Made by a program: the position numbers and the translations under genes
Assembly (NCBI RefSeq): GCF_003264855.1
Contig: NZ_NFZS01000001.1
Span: forward strand, 1,550,001 to 1,614,000
DNA from: Dyella jiangningensis
GTDB taxonomy: Bacteria > Pseudomonadota > Gammaproteobacteria > Xanthomonadales > Rhodanobacteraceae
Direction of reading: 5' to 3'
DNA length: 64,000 nt
Shown: positions 34,272-44,053 of the stretch, in pieces
Layout of the letters: each line of letters starts with the position of its first letter
Position numbering within the stretch: the stretch's first letter is position 1
The notes under the pieces: model-generated
Database searches by the model: none
What the model was told of the DNA's origin: nothing
What the model saw: only the letters and a program-made list of their open reading frames with translations

Positions 34272-35383
34272 TGGGCGTTTGCTTTCTCAGCGCCAGGGAC
34301 ATGAACGCCCGGCACGCGGACGAGCTGAAGGCCGCGGCGGCCCGGGTGATCGATTCAGGCTGGTACATCCTCGGCGAGGAGGTGGCCGCCTTCGAGCGCG
34401 AATTTGCCGCCTATTGCGGCGTGCGTCATGCCGTGGGCGTGGGCAACGGACTCGACGCGCTGTCGCTGATCCTGCGCGGCTACAAGGAACTCGGCCTCTT
34501 GCGTGAGGGCGACGAAGTCATCGTGCCGGGCAATACCTTCATCGCCAGCTTCCTGGCGATCACCGAGAACCGGCTGGTGCCCGTGCCCGTCGAGCCGGAT
34601 CCGACGACGTTCAACCTCGATCCCGCGCGCGTGGAGGACGCCATCGGGCCGCGTACGCGCGCCGTCATGGCGGTGCATCTGTACGGCCAGCTCGCTGACA
34701 TGGCCGCGCTGTCCGCGCTGGCGCGGCAGCACGGGCTGCTGCTGGTCGAAGATGCCGCGCAGGCGCATGGCGCGAGCAGTGCGGGACGCAAGGCCGGCGC
34801 CTGGGGCGACGCGGCGGGCTTCAGCTTCTTCCCCACCAAGAACCTGGGGGCGCTGGGCGACGGCGGCGCCGTCGTCACCGACGACGACGCCCTTGCCAGG
34901 CGTGTCGCCACGCTGCGCAACTATGGTTCCGAGACGAAATACCACCACGCCTGCCAGGGCATCAATTCGCGGCTCGACGAGATGCAGGCCGCGATGCTCC
35001 GGGTCAAGCTGAAGTACCTGGACGAGGACATCGCCCTTCGTCGTGCGGTGGCGCGCCGTTACCTGGCGGCCATCCGGCATCCGGAGGTGCTGCTTCCTAC
35101 CGTGCTCGACGAAGAACGCCACGCCTGGCACCTGTTCGTGGTGCGCAGCGATCGACGCGATGCCTTGCAGCGGCACCTGCAGCACCATGGCGTGCAGAGC
35201 CAGGTCCATTATCCGGTGCCGCCGCACCTGCAGCCGGCCTATCCGCGGCTGCATGACGTGCGGCTGCCGCTGACCGAACGCCTGCACCGCGAAGTGCTCA
35301 GCCTGCCCATGGGGCCGACGCTGGACGAGGACGCCGTCCATCAGGTGATCGACGCCTGCCTGGCGTTCGGGGGCGCGGCATGA
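34271..35383 (+). CDS. dTDP-3-keto-6-deoxyhexose aminotransferase (DegT/DnrJ/EryC1, FdtB/QdtB-type)
   Basis: A 370-residue PLP aminotransferase of the sugar aminotransferase family. The Schiff-base lysine is Lys190 in [15 protein letters not shown], preceded by the phosphate/ring contact EDAAQAHGA. With the ketoisomerase three genes upstream it would make a dTDP-3-amino-3,6-dideoxyhexose using glutamate. The start ATG overlaps the stop of the previous gene by one base (TGATG), and the stop overlaps the flippase gene (ATGA). A GTG 12 bases earlier is less likely. Confidence 0.9.
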   Translation: MGVCFLSARDMNARHADELKAAAARVIDSGWYILGEEVAAFEREFAAYCGVRHAVGVGNGLDALSLILRGYKELGLLREGDEVIVPGNTFIASFLAITENRLVPVPVEPDPTTFNLDPARVEDAIGPRTRAVMAVHLYGQLADMAALSALARQHGLLLVEDAAQAHGASSAGRKAGAWGDAAGFSFFPTKNLGALGDGGAVVTDDDALARRVATLRNYGSETKYHHACQGINSRLDEMQAAMLRVKLKYLDEDIALRRAVARRYLAAIRHPEVLLPTVLDEERHAWHLFVVRSDRRDALQRHLQHHGVQSQVHYPVPPHLQPAYPRLHDVRLPLTERLHREVLSLPMGPTLDEDAVHQVIDACLAFGGAA

Positions 35384-36654
35384 ACCTCATGCGGGCCAGT
35401 GTCTACACCGCCGCGTCCACTGCGGCGCGCCTGCTCGCCGGCCTGGTGGTGATCAAGCTGGTGGCGTGGTTCGCGGGACCCGAAGGCGTGGGCAGGCTGG
35501 GCCAGTTCATGAGCCTGATGTCGCTGCTCGCCGTGCTCGCCGGCGGTGGCATCAGCGCGGGCATCGTGAAGTACGTGGCGGAGTACCGCGACGACCCGCA
35601 GCGCCTGCAGCGCCTGCTCGGCGCCGCCCTGTGGTACGCACTTGGCGCGTCGTTGCTGATGGGCGTGGTCACGTTGCTCTTCAGCGTGCCGCTGGCGCGC
35701 TGGCTGCTTGGCGATGGGCGCTATGCGGATCTCATCCGCATCCTCGCCGTTGCGCAGCTGGGCATCGCGCTGGCCAACTACGTGCTGGCAGTGATCAACG
35801 GCTTCATGGACGTGCGTCGCCTGGCGCTGGTGCAGATCGCCGGGTCGGTGCTCAACGTGGCGCTGGTGGCGTGGCTGTCGCACTGGCTGCAGCTGTACGG
35901 CGCGCTGCTGGCGCTGGTGCTGGGGCAGACGCTATGGCTTGCCGTGGGCGTGCCGGCCTGGTGGCGCAGCCCGTATTTCCAGCGCGGCATGCTGCGCCTG
36001 CGATTCGACCGGGAGATGATCGGTCGCCTTGCCGGTTTCTCGGTGATGACGCTCACCGCGGCCCTGCTGTCGCCGTTGGTGAACATCGCGGTGCGCGATC
36101 ATCTCGCTGCCCAGTTCGGATGGGAACAGGTGGGTTACTGGCAGGCGGTGAGCAAGGTGTCGGATGCCTACCTGCTGTTCATCACCACGGCCATCAACGT
36201 CTATTACCTGCCCAAGCTCGCCTCGATCGACGATCGCGCGCTGCTCGCCCTGGAAATACGCAACGCCTACCGCTTTTTGCTTCCGCTGGTGGTGCTGCTC
36301 GCCCTTGCGATCTTCATCGCGCGAGGCTGGGTGACCGCGTTGCTCTTCAGCGAGGGGTTCGCACCCGCCAATGTTCTGTACGGTCCGCAACTGGCGGGCG
36401 ACGTGATCAAGATCGCGTCGTTCGTCCTCTCCTACCTGATGCTGGCGAAGGCGATGACACGCCTGTTCGTCGCGTCCGAATGCGTGTTTGCGGCCAGCTA
36501 CCTCGGGCTGGTGTACCTGTTCACGGCGAGCTTTGGCCTGGTCGGCGCGGTGTACGCCTTCGCGGCCAACTACACGCTGTATTTCCTGTTCAACGCGTGG
36601 GTCGCGCGCCGCTTCCTGGGAGGGCTGGGCCAATGGTCGCCGCAATACCCATGA
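35380..36654 (+). CDS. Polysaccharide flippase Wzx, WzxE-like
   Basis: A 424-residue inner-membrane protein with about twelve hydrophobic helices, from the MATE/MOP-type flippases. The start ([24 protein letters not shown] then [11 protein letters not shown], and [14 protein letters not shown]) is the pattern of O-antigen translocases of the WzxE group. It would flip undecaprenyl-diphosphate-linked repeat units to the periplasm. It sits after the sugar-nucleotide genes and before the GT2 and polymerase genes, as expected in a Wzx/Wzy-dependent locus. Start and stop both overlap neighbours by four bases. Confidence 0.87.
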   Translation: MNLMRASVYTAASTAARLLAGLVVIKLVAWFAGPEGVGRLGQFMSLMSLLAVLAGGGISAGIVKYVAEYRDDPQRLQRLLGAALWYALGASLLMGVVTLLFSVPLARWLLGDGRYADLIRILAVAQLGIALANYVLAVINGFMDVRRLALVQIAGSVLNVALVAWLSHWLQLYGALLALVLGQTLWLAVGVPAWWRSPYFQRGMLRLRFDREMIGRLAGFSVMTLTAALLSPLVNIAVRDHLAAQFGWEQVGYWQAVSKVSDAYLLFITTAINVYYLPKLASIDDRALLALEIRNAYRFLLPLVVLLALAIFIARGWVTALLFSEGFAPANVLYGPQLAGDVIKIASFVLSYLMLAKAMTRLFVASECVFAASYLGLVYLFTASFGLVGAVYAFAANYTLYFLFNAWVARRFLGGLGQWSPQYP

Positions 36655-37580
36655 GCGCACCGGCGCTGCCGCTGGTTTCCGTGCTCATCCCGGCGTTCAA
36701 CCACGAGCGCTTCATCGAACGCTGCCTGGACAGCGTGCTGGAGGACCCGTATCCGGCCAAGGAGCTCGTCATCATCGACGATGGCTCCACGGACGGCACG
36801 GCGGCGCGGATCGATGCGTGGATAGCGCGGCATCGGCACGAGATTCCGGTGGAATACGTGTACCGTGACAATCGCGGCATCGCGGCCACCTTGAACGAAC
36901 TGGCCGCGCGTGCGCGGGGCGAGTTCCTGCGCCTGGGCGCCAGCGATGACTACCTGCTGCCCGGCGGACTGGCGGCCATGGTGGACTACCTGTCGGCGCA
37001 TGCGCGCAAGTGGGCGGTGATCGGCGATTCGATGGTGGTCGACCAGGACGGACGCAAGCTGCACGAGAGCGGCATGCGCGACCTGCATCGTGCCGACAAG
37101 CGACTTTACGCGTCGGACGAAGGCATCCGCCTGGCGGTCATCACCCAATGGGCGATCGGCGGGCCGGTGGCGCTGGTGCGCAAGCGCGCACTGGAAACCG
37201 TGGCCGGATGGAGCGAAAGCCTGCGCATCGACGACTGGGATTTCTTCCTGCGGCTGGCGGCCCACGATGCCATCGGCTTCATCGACGTCAACGTCTGCGC
37301 CTATCGCATCCACGGCACCAACCTGAGCCGCACGCGCGACGGCAGGGCGAGGGTGCTCAACCTGCTCGAAGCGCAGAACGTCGCGATGCGGCGCGAATGC
37401 CTGTTCCAGGAGCCGTACCGCACCCTGCTGAGGGCGCAGTCGCACTACCTGGGCGCGAAGATCGCGTTCCTGCAGCGGCGGTTCGCTTCGGTGGCCGTCC
37501 ACATGGTGGTGTACCTGTCGCTGGTGGCGACCTCGCGGATCAAGTTGCGCACGGCGCTGCACCTGGCGGAGGGCGCATGA
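36651..37580 (+). CDS. Family 2 glycosyltransferase
   Basis: A 309-residue GT-A fold glycosyltransferase. The nucleotide-sugar site is VSVLIPAFNHERFIERCLDSVL plus DDGSTDGT near residues 36-43; the acceptor/metal region has GASDDYLLPGG. The later DDWDFFLRLA motif is typical of GT2 chain-forming enzymes. The donor cannot be told from sequence. An ATG six codons earlier is in frame, but the one at 36651 forms an ATGA with the wzx stop. Its own stop overlaps the polymerase gene in another ATGA. Confidence 0.88.
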   Translation: MSAPALPLVSVLIPAFNHERFIERCLDSVLEDPYPAKELVIIDDGSTDGTAARIDAWIARHRHEIPVEYVYRDNRGIAATLNELAARARGEFLRLGASDDYLLPGGLAAMVDYLSAHARKWAVIGDSMVVDQDGRKLHESGMRDLHRADKRLYASDEGIRLAVITQWAIGGPVALVRKRALETVAGWSESLRIDDWDFFLRLAAHDAIGFIDVNVCAYRIHGTNLSRTRDGRARVLNLLEAQNVAMRRECLFQEPYRTLLRAQSHYLGAKIAFLQRRFASVAVHMVVYLSLVATSRIKLRTALHLAEGA

Positions 37581-38719
37581 GGGCCTTGCTGCGATTGCCG
37601 TCGGCCTATCTCTGCCTGCCCATGCTGCTGACATGCGGGCTCACGATGTTCGTCTACGACCTGCCGCCGGGCTATATGGAAGGCATCGTCCTGCTCATGA
37701 CGGCGTCCGGCGCGATCATGGTGTTCGACGTGATGGCGGGGCTGCGGCTGCCGTCCTCGGCGGCGTTCCTGGCCCATCGTTATGTCGGCACGCGGGAATC
37801 CTTCGTGGCGCTGGCGTTCGCCGCTTTCATCATCGTGTTCTGCGTGCTCGACCTCACGCTGTTCCCGATTCCATTGATCGACGCGCCGTCGTCGTATGCG
37901 CGCATGGAGGGCGGGCGCGATCACGTGCGCCATATTTCCGACATGTGCTGGGTACTGCCGCCCATCGGCATGCTGTGTGTGCGGAACAAGTGGCTGCGTA
38001 CCACGCTGGTGCTGATCGGCCTGGTCTTTCCGGTGCTGGTGATCGATCGCAACCGCATCTTCGCCGCCTTGTTCTCGACCGCCCTCGTGATGGTTTTCCG
38101 CAGGGATGCCTCACGTCCGTTGCCGTGGAGGACGGTGCTGGTGCTGGCGATCGTCGGCGCCACGGTGTTTTCGGTGCTAGGCGTGCTGCGATCCGGCACG
38201 CTGGAGACGGTCGCCTTGCCGTTCAGCGACGACTACCGATCGATGCCGGTAGGCGTGCGCTGGCTGCTGCTCTATGCCAGTGCGGGGCCGTACAACTTCG
38301 CTTCGCTGCTGGCCAAGCACTATGCGAATGCCACGTTCCTGATCAACCAGGTGGTGCCGATGGCGGGTTCGGTGGCGACGGCCGGCACCGATATCCCCTT
38401 GGATGCGTCGAACATCAACGTGGGTTCGGAGTTCCTGCCGTTCCTGCTGGCGTTGGGTCCGGTCGGTGCCATCGCCTCGATGATCGCGCTGTATGCATGG
38501 CTGCGCTGGAGCGTCTCGCGCCTGTATCCGCGCGCGTCGCTGTTCGGCCTGCTGATCTTCCTTCGCATGTCCTACGTCTGCCTGATGTCGCCGTTCGCCC
38601 CGCAGGCGTTCACTTGGACCAATGCCGGCTTCATCGCCGTCTGCCTGCTGCTGCAGGCGCTGGTGGCGCTGCTGCCGAATCGCCGCGAAACCGCCACAGC
38701 CATCGGGATATCGACATGA
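37577..38719 (+). CDS. Wzy-like O-antigen/polysaccharide polymerase
   Basis: A 380-residue inner-membrane protein with about ten hydrophobic helices and a larger periplasmic loop in the middle (around LETVALPFSDDYRSMPVGVRW). Polymerases are poorly conserved, so the call rests on topology, size and position between the GT2 and Wzz-like genes. The motif VIDRNRIFAALFSTAL resembles the oligosaccharide-repeat polymerase family. It would join repeat units in the periplasm. Start ATGA-overlaps the GT2 gene; stop ATGA-overlaps the next. Confidence 0.68.
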   Translation: MRALLRLPSAYLCLPMLLTCGLTMFVYDLPPGYMEGIVLLMTASGAIMVFDVMAGLRLPSSAAFLAHRYVGTRESFVALAFAAFIIVFCVLDLTLFPIPLIDAPSSYARMEGGRDHVRHISDMCWVLPPIGMLCVRNKWLRTTLVLIGLVFPVLVIDRNRIFAALFSTALVMVFRRDASRPLPWRTVLVLAIVGATVFSVLGVLRSGTLETVALPFSDDYRSMPVGVRWLLLYASAGPYNFASLLAKHYANATFLINQVVPMAGSVATAGTDIPLDASNINVGSEFLPFLLALGPVGAIASMIALYAWLRWSVSRLYPRASLFGLLIFLRMSYVCLMSPFAPQAFTWTNAGFIAVCLLLQALVALLPNRRETATAIGIST

Positions 38720-39558
38720 ACTTCAAAGAGCCGACGACCATGGAAAGAGACGAGATCTACCTGATCGACATGTGGCGCATCCTGGTCCGCGAATGGAAGT
38801 GGTGCCTGGCCGTGCTGGTGGTGGTGCTGGCCGTCACGTATGCGTTCGCGCATCTGGTGCGGCGGCAATGGGAGGCGTCGGCCTGGATACTGATCGGGCA
38901 GGTAGGGCAGGTGCCGCCGGGGCAGGACCCCAAGGTGGAGCCGATCGCGCGCGTGCTGGAACGCTTGCAGACGGCGGCCTTCCAGGACGAGGTCACGACG
39001 AGCCTCGGCCTGGCGCACGATTCGCGCACGGCGCAGCTCTACCGCAAGAGCATGAAGCTCGAACCCTTGCCGTACGCCGGGCCGATGGTGAGGGTGAACG
39101 TGCGCGGCGATTCGCCTGCCCAGGCGCGCCAGCTTGCCGAGGCGACGGTAGCGCGCCTGCGTGCCGTGCATCGGGACATGGAATCCACGCCGCTGTCGCT
39201 GGCGCATGGCCGCCTGGACGAAGTAAAGGCGGAGCTGAAGGAAGCCATCGCCGATCGCGACCGCCTGGTGCAGGCTGCCGGCAAGGACGAGGCGAGCGGG
39301 AAGGGCGCGTCATTGGCCAGCGTGATGCTGGCCAGTCGCAACGAGGACATCCGCAACCTGCAGATGCAGCAGAGCGATCTGGTGACGCGCCTGAGCGCCA
39401 GTTTCACCTACGAGACGTCGTTGCCCTGGCCCGTCTACGTGCCGGAGCGACAGGCGTTTCCCAATCCCGTGCTGACCTACGGCATCGGCCTGCTGGCGGG
39501 ACTCGGGCTGGGTGTTTTCGCCGGTGTCGCGCGGAACGCCGCGCGGCGCAGGGCATAG
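38716..39558 (+). CDS. Wzz-type chain length determinant
   Basis: A 280-residue protein with the Wzz/PCP architecture: a cytoplasmic N-terminus with YLIDMWRILVREWKW, TM1 (about residues 31-52), a periplasmic region with helices and coiled coil (DEVKAELKEAIADRDRLVQA), and TM2 near 258-276 (GIGLLAGLGLGVFAGVA). The Pro-rich stretch before TM2 (YVPERQAFPNPVLTY) is the usual PCP motif. There is no tyrosine kinase domain, so it is PCP-1-like and fits LPS O-antigen more than capsule. An ATG eight codons later is an alternative start. Confidence 0.82.
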   Translation: MNFKEPTTMERDEIYLIDMWRILVREWKWCLAVLVVVLAVTYAFAHLVRRQWEASAWILIGQVGQVPPGQDPKVEPIARVLERLQTAAFQDEVTTSLGLAHDSRTAQLYRKSMKLEPLPYAGPMVRVNVRGDSPAQARQLAEATVARLRAVHRDMESTPLSLAHGRLDEVKAELKEAIADRDRLVQAAGKDEASGKGASLASVMLASRNEDIRNLQMQQSDLVTRLSASFTYETSLPWPVYVPERQAFPNPVLTYGIGLLAGLGLGVFAGVARNAARRRA

Positions 39559-39605
39559 CCAGGCGCTTCGTCCACGCGTGGCCTTGCGCGAATCATTCAA
39601 CCAAA

Positions 39606-39659
39606 GCCGCGCGCCGCGGCACTCACCGCACAAGGGATGACGCCGCGCGACACGCGGCG
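39606..39659. other. GC-rich hairpins between the two halves of the polysaccharide locus
   Basis: Two short inverted repeats: GCCGCG-CGC-CGCGGC (39606-39620) and CGCCGCG-CGACA-CGCGGCG (39641-39659). They lie in a 137-base gap, the only sizeable gap in the operon. They may slow or partly end transcription; there is no U tract. Confidence 0.35.
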
Positions 39660-39695
39660 CGTGGCATCGGTCAAAGGCAGCGAGTCGGAGCGTGA

Positions 39696-40583
39696 ATGGA
39701 CATGAGCGGGCAACACGGACCGGGAGGCATGCCGAACGGCGCCGTGCGGATGGAGCGCGGGAGCGATTGGACTTCATCGCTGGATGAAGGCCAGCTGCTC
39801 GATACCCAGCATGCCTTCGACAGCGTGGCCGCCGACTACGATGGCCCTCGCGGGAACAATGAGCTGATCCAACGCATGCGCGTGTCGCTGTGGGAAACCG
39901 TGCTGGAGAAGGTTCCGGTGGGTTCGGACCTGCTGGACCTGGGCTGCGGCACCGGCATCGACGCCATCGAATTTGCACGTTGTGGTTACCAGGTGACCGC
40001 CACCGACTGGTCCCCTCAGATGGTCGGGCGCACGAGGTCGCGTGCCGCCGTCGCGGGAATGGAATCCCGCGTGACGGCTACGCATCTCGGCATCCATCAG
40101 CTCGGCCAACTCCAGGAGCAGTTCGACGGCATCTACTCGAATTTCGGGCCCCTCAATTGCGTTCCCGACATGCCAGCCGTGGCGGGTGAATGCGCTCGAC
40201 TGCTCAGGCCCGGCGGTCACCTGGTCTTTTCCGTCATCGGTCGCATCTGTCCGTGGGAGGTGCTGCATTACGTCTCGCGCGGCCGCTTCAGGCGCGCGGG
40301 TGTACGCGCCAGCCGCGGCGCCACGGCCGTGGGCATGAACCGCCACACGATCTGGACCTACTACTACCTGCCGCGCGAGTTCTATCGCGCGTTCGCCGAA
40401 CACTTCACGCTGGAAAGCTACCGCGCGCTCAGCCTGTTCCTGCCGCCGCCGTACCTGGTGGACTACTACCGCCGGCATCGCCGCTGGTGCGAACGGCTGG
40501 GCAGGCTGGACGACCGCCTCGGCGGATGGCCCTTGCTGCGCGAGATGGGCGATCACTTCCTCATCGTGATGCGGCGCCGGTGA
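39696..40583 (+). CDS. Class I SAM-dependent methyltransferase
   Basis: A 295-residue methyltransferase. The SAM motif LLDLGCGTGID lies at about residues 80-90, the second acidic motif in TDWSPQMV, and the post-motif region has SNFGPLNCVPDMP, then ARLLRPGGHLVFSVIG. A long C-terminal part (FYRAFAEHFTLESYR, YYRRHRRWCERLGRLDDRL) probably binds the acceptor. Substrate unknown; a glycan or its lipid carrier is plausible from context. Start has GGAGCGTGA upstream. It opens the second half of the locus after a 137-base gap. Confidence 0.83.
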   Translation: MDMSGQHGPGGMPNGAVRMERGSDWTSSLDEGQLLDTQHAFDSVAADYDGPRGNNELIQRMRVSLWETVLEKVPVGSDLLDLGCGTGIDAIEFARCGYQVTATDWSPQMVGRTRSRAAVAGMESRVTATHLGIHQLGQLQEQFDGIYSNFGPLNCVPDMPAVAGECARLLRPGGHLVFSVIGRICPWEVLHYVSRGRFRRAGVRASRGATAVGMNRHTIWTYYYLPREFYRAFAEHFTLESYRALSLFLPPPYLVDYYRRHRRWCERLGRLDDRLGGWPLLREMGDHFLIVMRRR

Positions 40584-40596
40584 CGCGGTGGACGCC

Positions 40597-41826
40597 ATGC
40601 CGCCATCGCCGAGCGTTCGCCTTCATCATGCGGGCACCGTGCTGCCGGACGGCGTATCGCGCGCGCCGTTGTCCACGCGATGCGGCCGCGTGGCGACCTC
40701 GTCGGCGCCCGGCGCCTACCGGATCGATCTGCGCGACCACCTGGTTTTTCCCGGGCTGATCAACGCGCATGACCACCTGCAGGTGAACGCGGTGCCTCCG
40801 CTGGCGCATGGCGCGCCATTCGCCAACAGTTATGCGTGGATCGAGGCGTTCCAGCCCCATTTCGACGATGCGCAGGTCGTCGCCGCCCTGCGTCATCCCA
40901 AGGCGCTGCGCCTTTGGCAGGGTGCGCTGAAGAACCTTTTGGCCGGCACCACCTGCGTGGCGCACCATGACCCCTGGCATCCGGCATTGGATGCCGACGG
41001 TTTTCCCGTGGCGCTGGTACGCGATGCCGGCTGGAGCTATGCCCTCGGCTGGCCGCAATACGGTCCGCCCCCGCAGCGCAGTCACGCGGAGACCTCGCCG
41101 GAACAACCATGGATGATCCATCTGGCGGAAGGCACCGATGAGGTGGCGCAGTCGGAACTGGCTGCGCTGGACGCGATGGGATGCCTGGCGTCGAACAGCG
41201 TGCTGGTCCACGGCGTCGGCCTGCGCGAGTGCGACATCGAACGGATCATCGACGTCGGCGCTGCCGTGGTGTGGTGTCCGTCGAGCAACCTGGCCCTGCT
41301 GGGCGCAACGCTCGATCCGCAGCGACTTCGTCGACTGCATCGTGCTGGATGCCTTGCGCTGGGAACCGACTCGCGCCTGAGCGGTGCGCGCGACCTGCTG
41401 GAAGAGATGCGCGTCGCGCTGGTCCAGTCGTCGCTCACGCCACGGGACGTGCTGGCGCTGGCGACCACGGAAGCCGCGCGCATCCTGCGTCTCGGCGTGC
41501 GAGGCAGCCTGCTGCCCGGCGCGCCGGCCGACATGGTGATCGTGGAAGACCTGGGTGGCGACGAAGCGGGCTGCCTGCTGGGCCTGGAGCGCAGCGAGAT
41601 ACGTGCCGTGGTACGCGACGGCGTGCCGCGCATCGCCGATCCCGATTTCGCCGAATGGTTCGACGTCGCCGGCGTCGCGACGGTGCCCGTGATGCTCGAT
41701 GGACGTCCGAAACTGCTGGCACGGGAGCTGGCGGACGCGGCGCTGCTGGCGATCGAGCCGGGGCTGGAGCTTGCCATCGCCGCCGAAGGCCACGATGCCG
41801 GGCTTCGCAGGGAGGCGCAGCGGTGA
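40597..41826 (+). CDS. Amidohydrolase superfamily protein in a polysaccharide locus
   Basis: A 409-residue metal-dependent hydrolase of the amidohydrolase (cytosine deaminase/ATZ-TRZ-like) group. Metal-site features: His-x-His in NAHDHLQ (about 57-62), HLAEG, VHGVGL and the Asp in LGTDSRLSG. The C-terminal strand set (LGVRGSLLPGAPADMVIVED) is the small composite domain of the superfamily. Such enzymes hydrolyse amides, imines or amidines. In this setting it may deacylate or deaminate a modified sugar, but no known polysaccharide enzyme of this kind comes to mind. I prefer the ATG at 40597 to a GTG nine bases earlier. Confidence 0.75.
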   Translation: MPPSPSVRLHHAGTVLPDGVSRAPLSTRCGRVATSSAPGAYRIDLRDHLVFPGLINAHDHLQVNAVPPLAHGAPFANSYAWIEAFQPHFDDAQVVAALRHPKALRLWQGALKNLLAGTTCVAHHDPWHPALDADGFPVALVRDAGWSYALGWPQYGPPPQRSHAETSPEQPWMIHLAEGTDEVAQSELAALDAMGCLASNSVLVHGVGLRECDIERIIDVGAAVVWCPSSNLALLGATLDPQRLRRLHRAGCLALGTDSRLSGARDLLEEMRVALVQSSLTPRDVLALATTEAARILRLGVRGSLLPGAPADMVIVEDLGGDEAGCLLGLERSEIRAVVRDGVPRIADPDFAEWFDVAGVATVPVMLDGRPKLLARELADAALLAIEPGLELAIAAEGHDAGLRREAQR

Positions 41827-42524
41827 TGTCGCGTCCGCCGATACTCGATCCGCTCGAAGCCTATGCGCTGTGGGCGCCCCATTATCCGGCGCACGCGCAC
41901 AACCCGGTGATGCAGGCCGAGCAACGCGCCATGCTCGGCCTCATGCCGGGGGATCTCGACGGCTATTCGGTGCTCGACGCCGGCTGCGGCAGTGGGCGAT
42001 ACGTGCTGCATGCGCTGCATCGTGGTGCCACGCGGGTCACGGGCGTGGATGCGTCGTCCGCCATGCTCGATCGCGCCAGCGAGGAGCTGGCGGGCGCGCA
42101 GGGCCACGCCACCGTCGAACTGGTGCAGGGTGACGTGACGCATCTGCCGATGCCCAACGCCTGGGCCGATCTCACGCTGAGCGGCCTGGTGCTTGGCCAC
42201 CTCGACAACCTGGAAAGCGCATTGGCGGAGCTGCGACGCGTCACCCGCCCCGGTGGTCTGCTGCTGTGCAGCGACGTGCACCCGGTCGGGCACGCGCTGG
42301 GTTGGCTGCGCGATTTCCGGTCCGGCGGCCAACGCTACGCCGTGCGCCACACCACGCATCTGTACAGCCATTGGCACGCCGCATGCGCTGCGCTGGGGCT
42401 GGAGATCGAGCACGTGCTCGAACCCATGCTGGATCCCGCGGACATCCCCAAAGGCGCGCATTTCGATCCGCTGGCGCTGGAAGTGCCGGTGGCCATCGTG
42501 TTCCAGCTGCGGCGGACGCCCTGA
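41826..42524 (+). CDS. Class I SAM-dependent methyltransferase (ubiE/type 11)
   Basis: A 232-residue methyltransferase_11-type protein. SAM motif VLDAGCGSGRY at about residues 48-58, acidic residue in TGVDASSAML, then GDVTHLPMPNAWADLTLSGLVLGH as split motifs and LRRVTRPGGLLLCSDVHP. No dedicated acceptor domain is evident. Its ATG overlaps the amidohydrolase stop by one base, so the two act together. A second methyltransferase lies two genes upstream, and the next gene is a B12-type radical SAM enzyme, so the product of this part of the operon is likely to be heavily modified. Confidence 0.84.
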   Translation: MSRPPILDPLEAYALWAPHYPAHAHNPVMQAEQRAMLGLMPGDLDGYSVLDAGCGSGRYVLHALHRGATRVTGVDASSAMLDRASEELAGAQGHATVELVQGDVTHLPMPNAWADLTLSGLVLGHLDNLESALAELRRVTRPGGLLLCSDVHPVGHALGWLRDFRSGGQRYAVRHTTHLYSHWHAACAALGLEIEHVLEPMLDPADIPKGAHFDPLALEVPVAIVFQLRRTP

Positions 42525-42543
42525 CGCTTTCCGGACCAAGCCC

Positions 42544-44049
42544 ATGACCCACACCCTGCTGATCAACCCCACCATCACCTCGCGTTCCAGCGCGCGCTTT
42601 CCGCTGTCGCTGCTGAACCTCGCCGCGACGCTGGACCGGACCGGGCAAAGCCGTATCATCGACGGCAACGTGGACCGCGACGTCGTCAATGAAACCCTGC
42701 GTGCGATGGAAGGCGACCGCTTCGACGCCGTGGGCATCAGCGTGATGGGCGGGCCGCAACTGGCGCCGGCGATCGCGCTTTCCAAGGCGATACGCGCGCG
42801 CCATCCACGCGTGCCGATCACCTGGGGCGGCTACTTTCCGACACTCAACACCGAAGCGGCGCTTGCGGCACCGTATGTGGACTACGCCATCCGGGGACAG
42901 GGCGAGCAGACCTTCAGCGAGCTGGTCGCGGCGCTGGGCAAGGCCGCCGTGCCCGATGTCGCGGCCATCGCCGGACTCTCGTGGAAGCATGGCGGCGCCA
43001 TCGTCCACAATGCACCGCGCCACTTTACGTATACCGACCCCGGGCGGGTGCTGCCGTACGACAAGCTCGGCGATCCGCGCCGCTATCTGGCGCGCACCTA
43101 TCTTGGACGACGCACGGTGGCGCACCAGGCGGCGATCGGCTGTCGTTTCCATTGCACGTTCTGTGGCGTGGCGGCGATGTTCGGCGGCACCACCATGCTG
43201 TCGTCCGCGGAACGCCTCGACCGCGACCTGCGCTACTTCAAGCACGAGCTGGGCGCCGACTCGGTGCAGTACTTCGACAACAACTTCTTCGACCGCGAGG
43301 AAGACATGATCCCGCTGCTCGAAGTCATGGCGCGCCATGAACTGCCCTGGTGGTGCTTCGCGCGCTCCGACGCATTGTTGAAGCTGTCCGACCATGCATG
43401 GAAGCTGGTGCGCAAGAGCAAGCTGCGCATGGCCTACATCGGCGCGGAATCGCCCAGCGGCCAGATGCTCAAGGAGATCCGCAAGGGCACGCGGCCCGAC
43501 CAGACCGTGGCGGCGGTGGAGATGTGCCGCCGACATGGCGTGATCCCCGAGCTCTCCTTCATGGTGGCACCACCGGAGAACACGGAAGAGGAGACCGAAC
43601 ACACCTTCGAGTTCATCCGCGAACTGAAGAAGATCAACCCGCATACCGAGATCGTGATCTACGTGTATACGCCACTGCCGGTGCACAGCCAGCACGAGAA
43701 GGATCGCGCCAAGCGGCCGTCGGCGCCGCTGTTCGATCTCAACGGCGAGCAGGTGGTGTTTCCGACGACGGTGGAAGAGTGGGCGCAACCGCAGTGGGTC
43801 AACTACACCTGCCATGCCGATGCGCCGTGGTTGACGGACCGCATGCGCCAGCGCATCCACGATTTCGTCACCGTGCTGCGCTGCCGCTATCCCACCGTGC
43901 AGGACATGCGCTCGCCGCCCTGGGCCAAGCGAGCGCTGAGCACCGCGGCGTCGTGGCGTTATCGCTTCCGTCGCTACGACCGGCCGTGGGAGCTCAATCT
44001 CGCCAATCGCCTGGTGCGCCTGCGCATGCCACAGGTCTCGGGGCTCTGA
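42544..44049 (+). CDS. B12-binding domain radical SAM protein
   Basis: A 501-residue enzyme. The N-terminal 130 residues form a cobalamin-binding-type Rossmann domain (TLLINPTITSRSS, VGISVMGGPQLAPAIALSK, PITWGGYFPTLN). The radical SAM domain carries the [4Fe-4S] motif CRFHCTFC at 200-207, then SVQYFDNNFFD and IGAESPSG. The C-terminal 130 residues are an extra domain of unknown role. Members of this group methylate sp3 carbons or phosphinates or rearrange sugars. The usual DxHxxG B12 motif is not present, so cobalamin may bind base-on in another way or not at all. Next to two methyltransferases and two GT4 genes. Confidence 0.86.
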   Translation: MTHTLLINPTITSRSSARFPLSLLNLAATLDRTGQSRIIDGNVDRDVVNETLRAMEGDRFDAVGISVMGGPQLAPAIALSKAIRARHPRVPITWGGYFPTLNTEAALAAPYVDYAIRGQGEQTFSELVAALGKAAVPDVAAIAGLSWKHGGAIVHNAPRHFTYTDPGRVLPYDKLGDPRRYLARTYLGRRTVAHQAAIGCRFHCTFCGVAAMFGGTTMLSSAERLDRDLRYFKHELGADSVQYFDNNFFDREEDMIPLLEVMARHELPWWCFARSDALLKLSDHAWKLVRKSKLRMAYIGAESPSGQMLKEIRKGTRPDQTVAAVEMCRRHGVIPELSFMVAPPENTEEETEHTFEFIRELKKINPHTEIVIYVYTPLPVHSQHEKDRAKRPSAPLFDLNGEQVVFPTTVEEWAQPQWVNYTCHADAPWLTDRMRQRIHDFVTVLRCRYPTVQDMRSPPWAKRALSTAASWRYRFRRYDRPWELNLANRLVRLRMPQVSGL

Positions 44050-44053
44050 CCCG

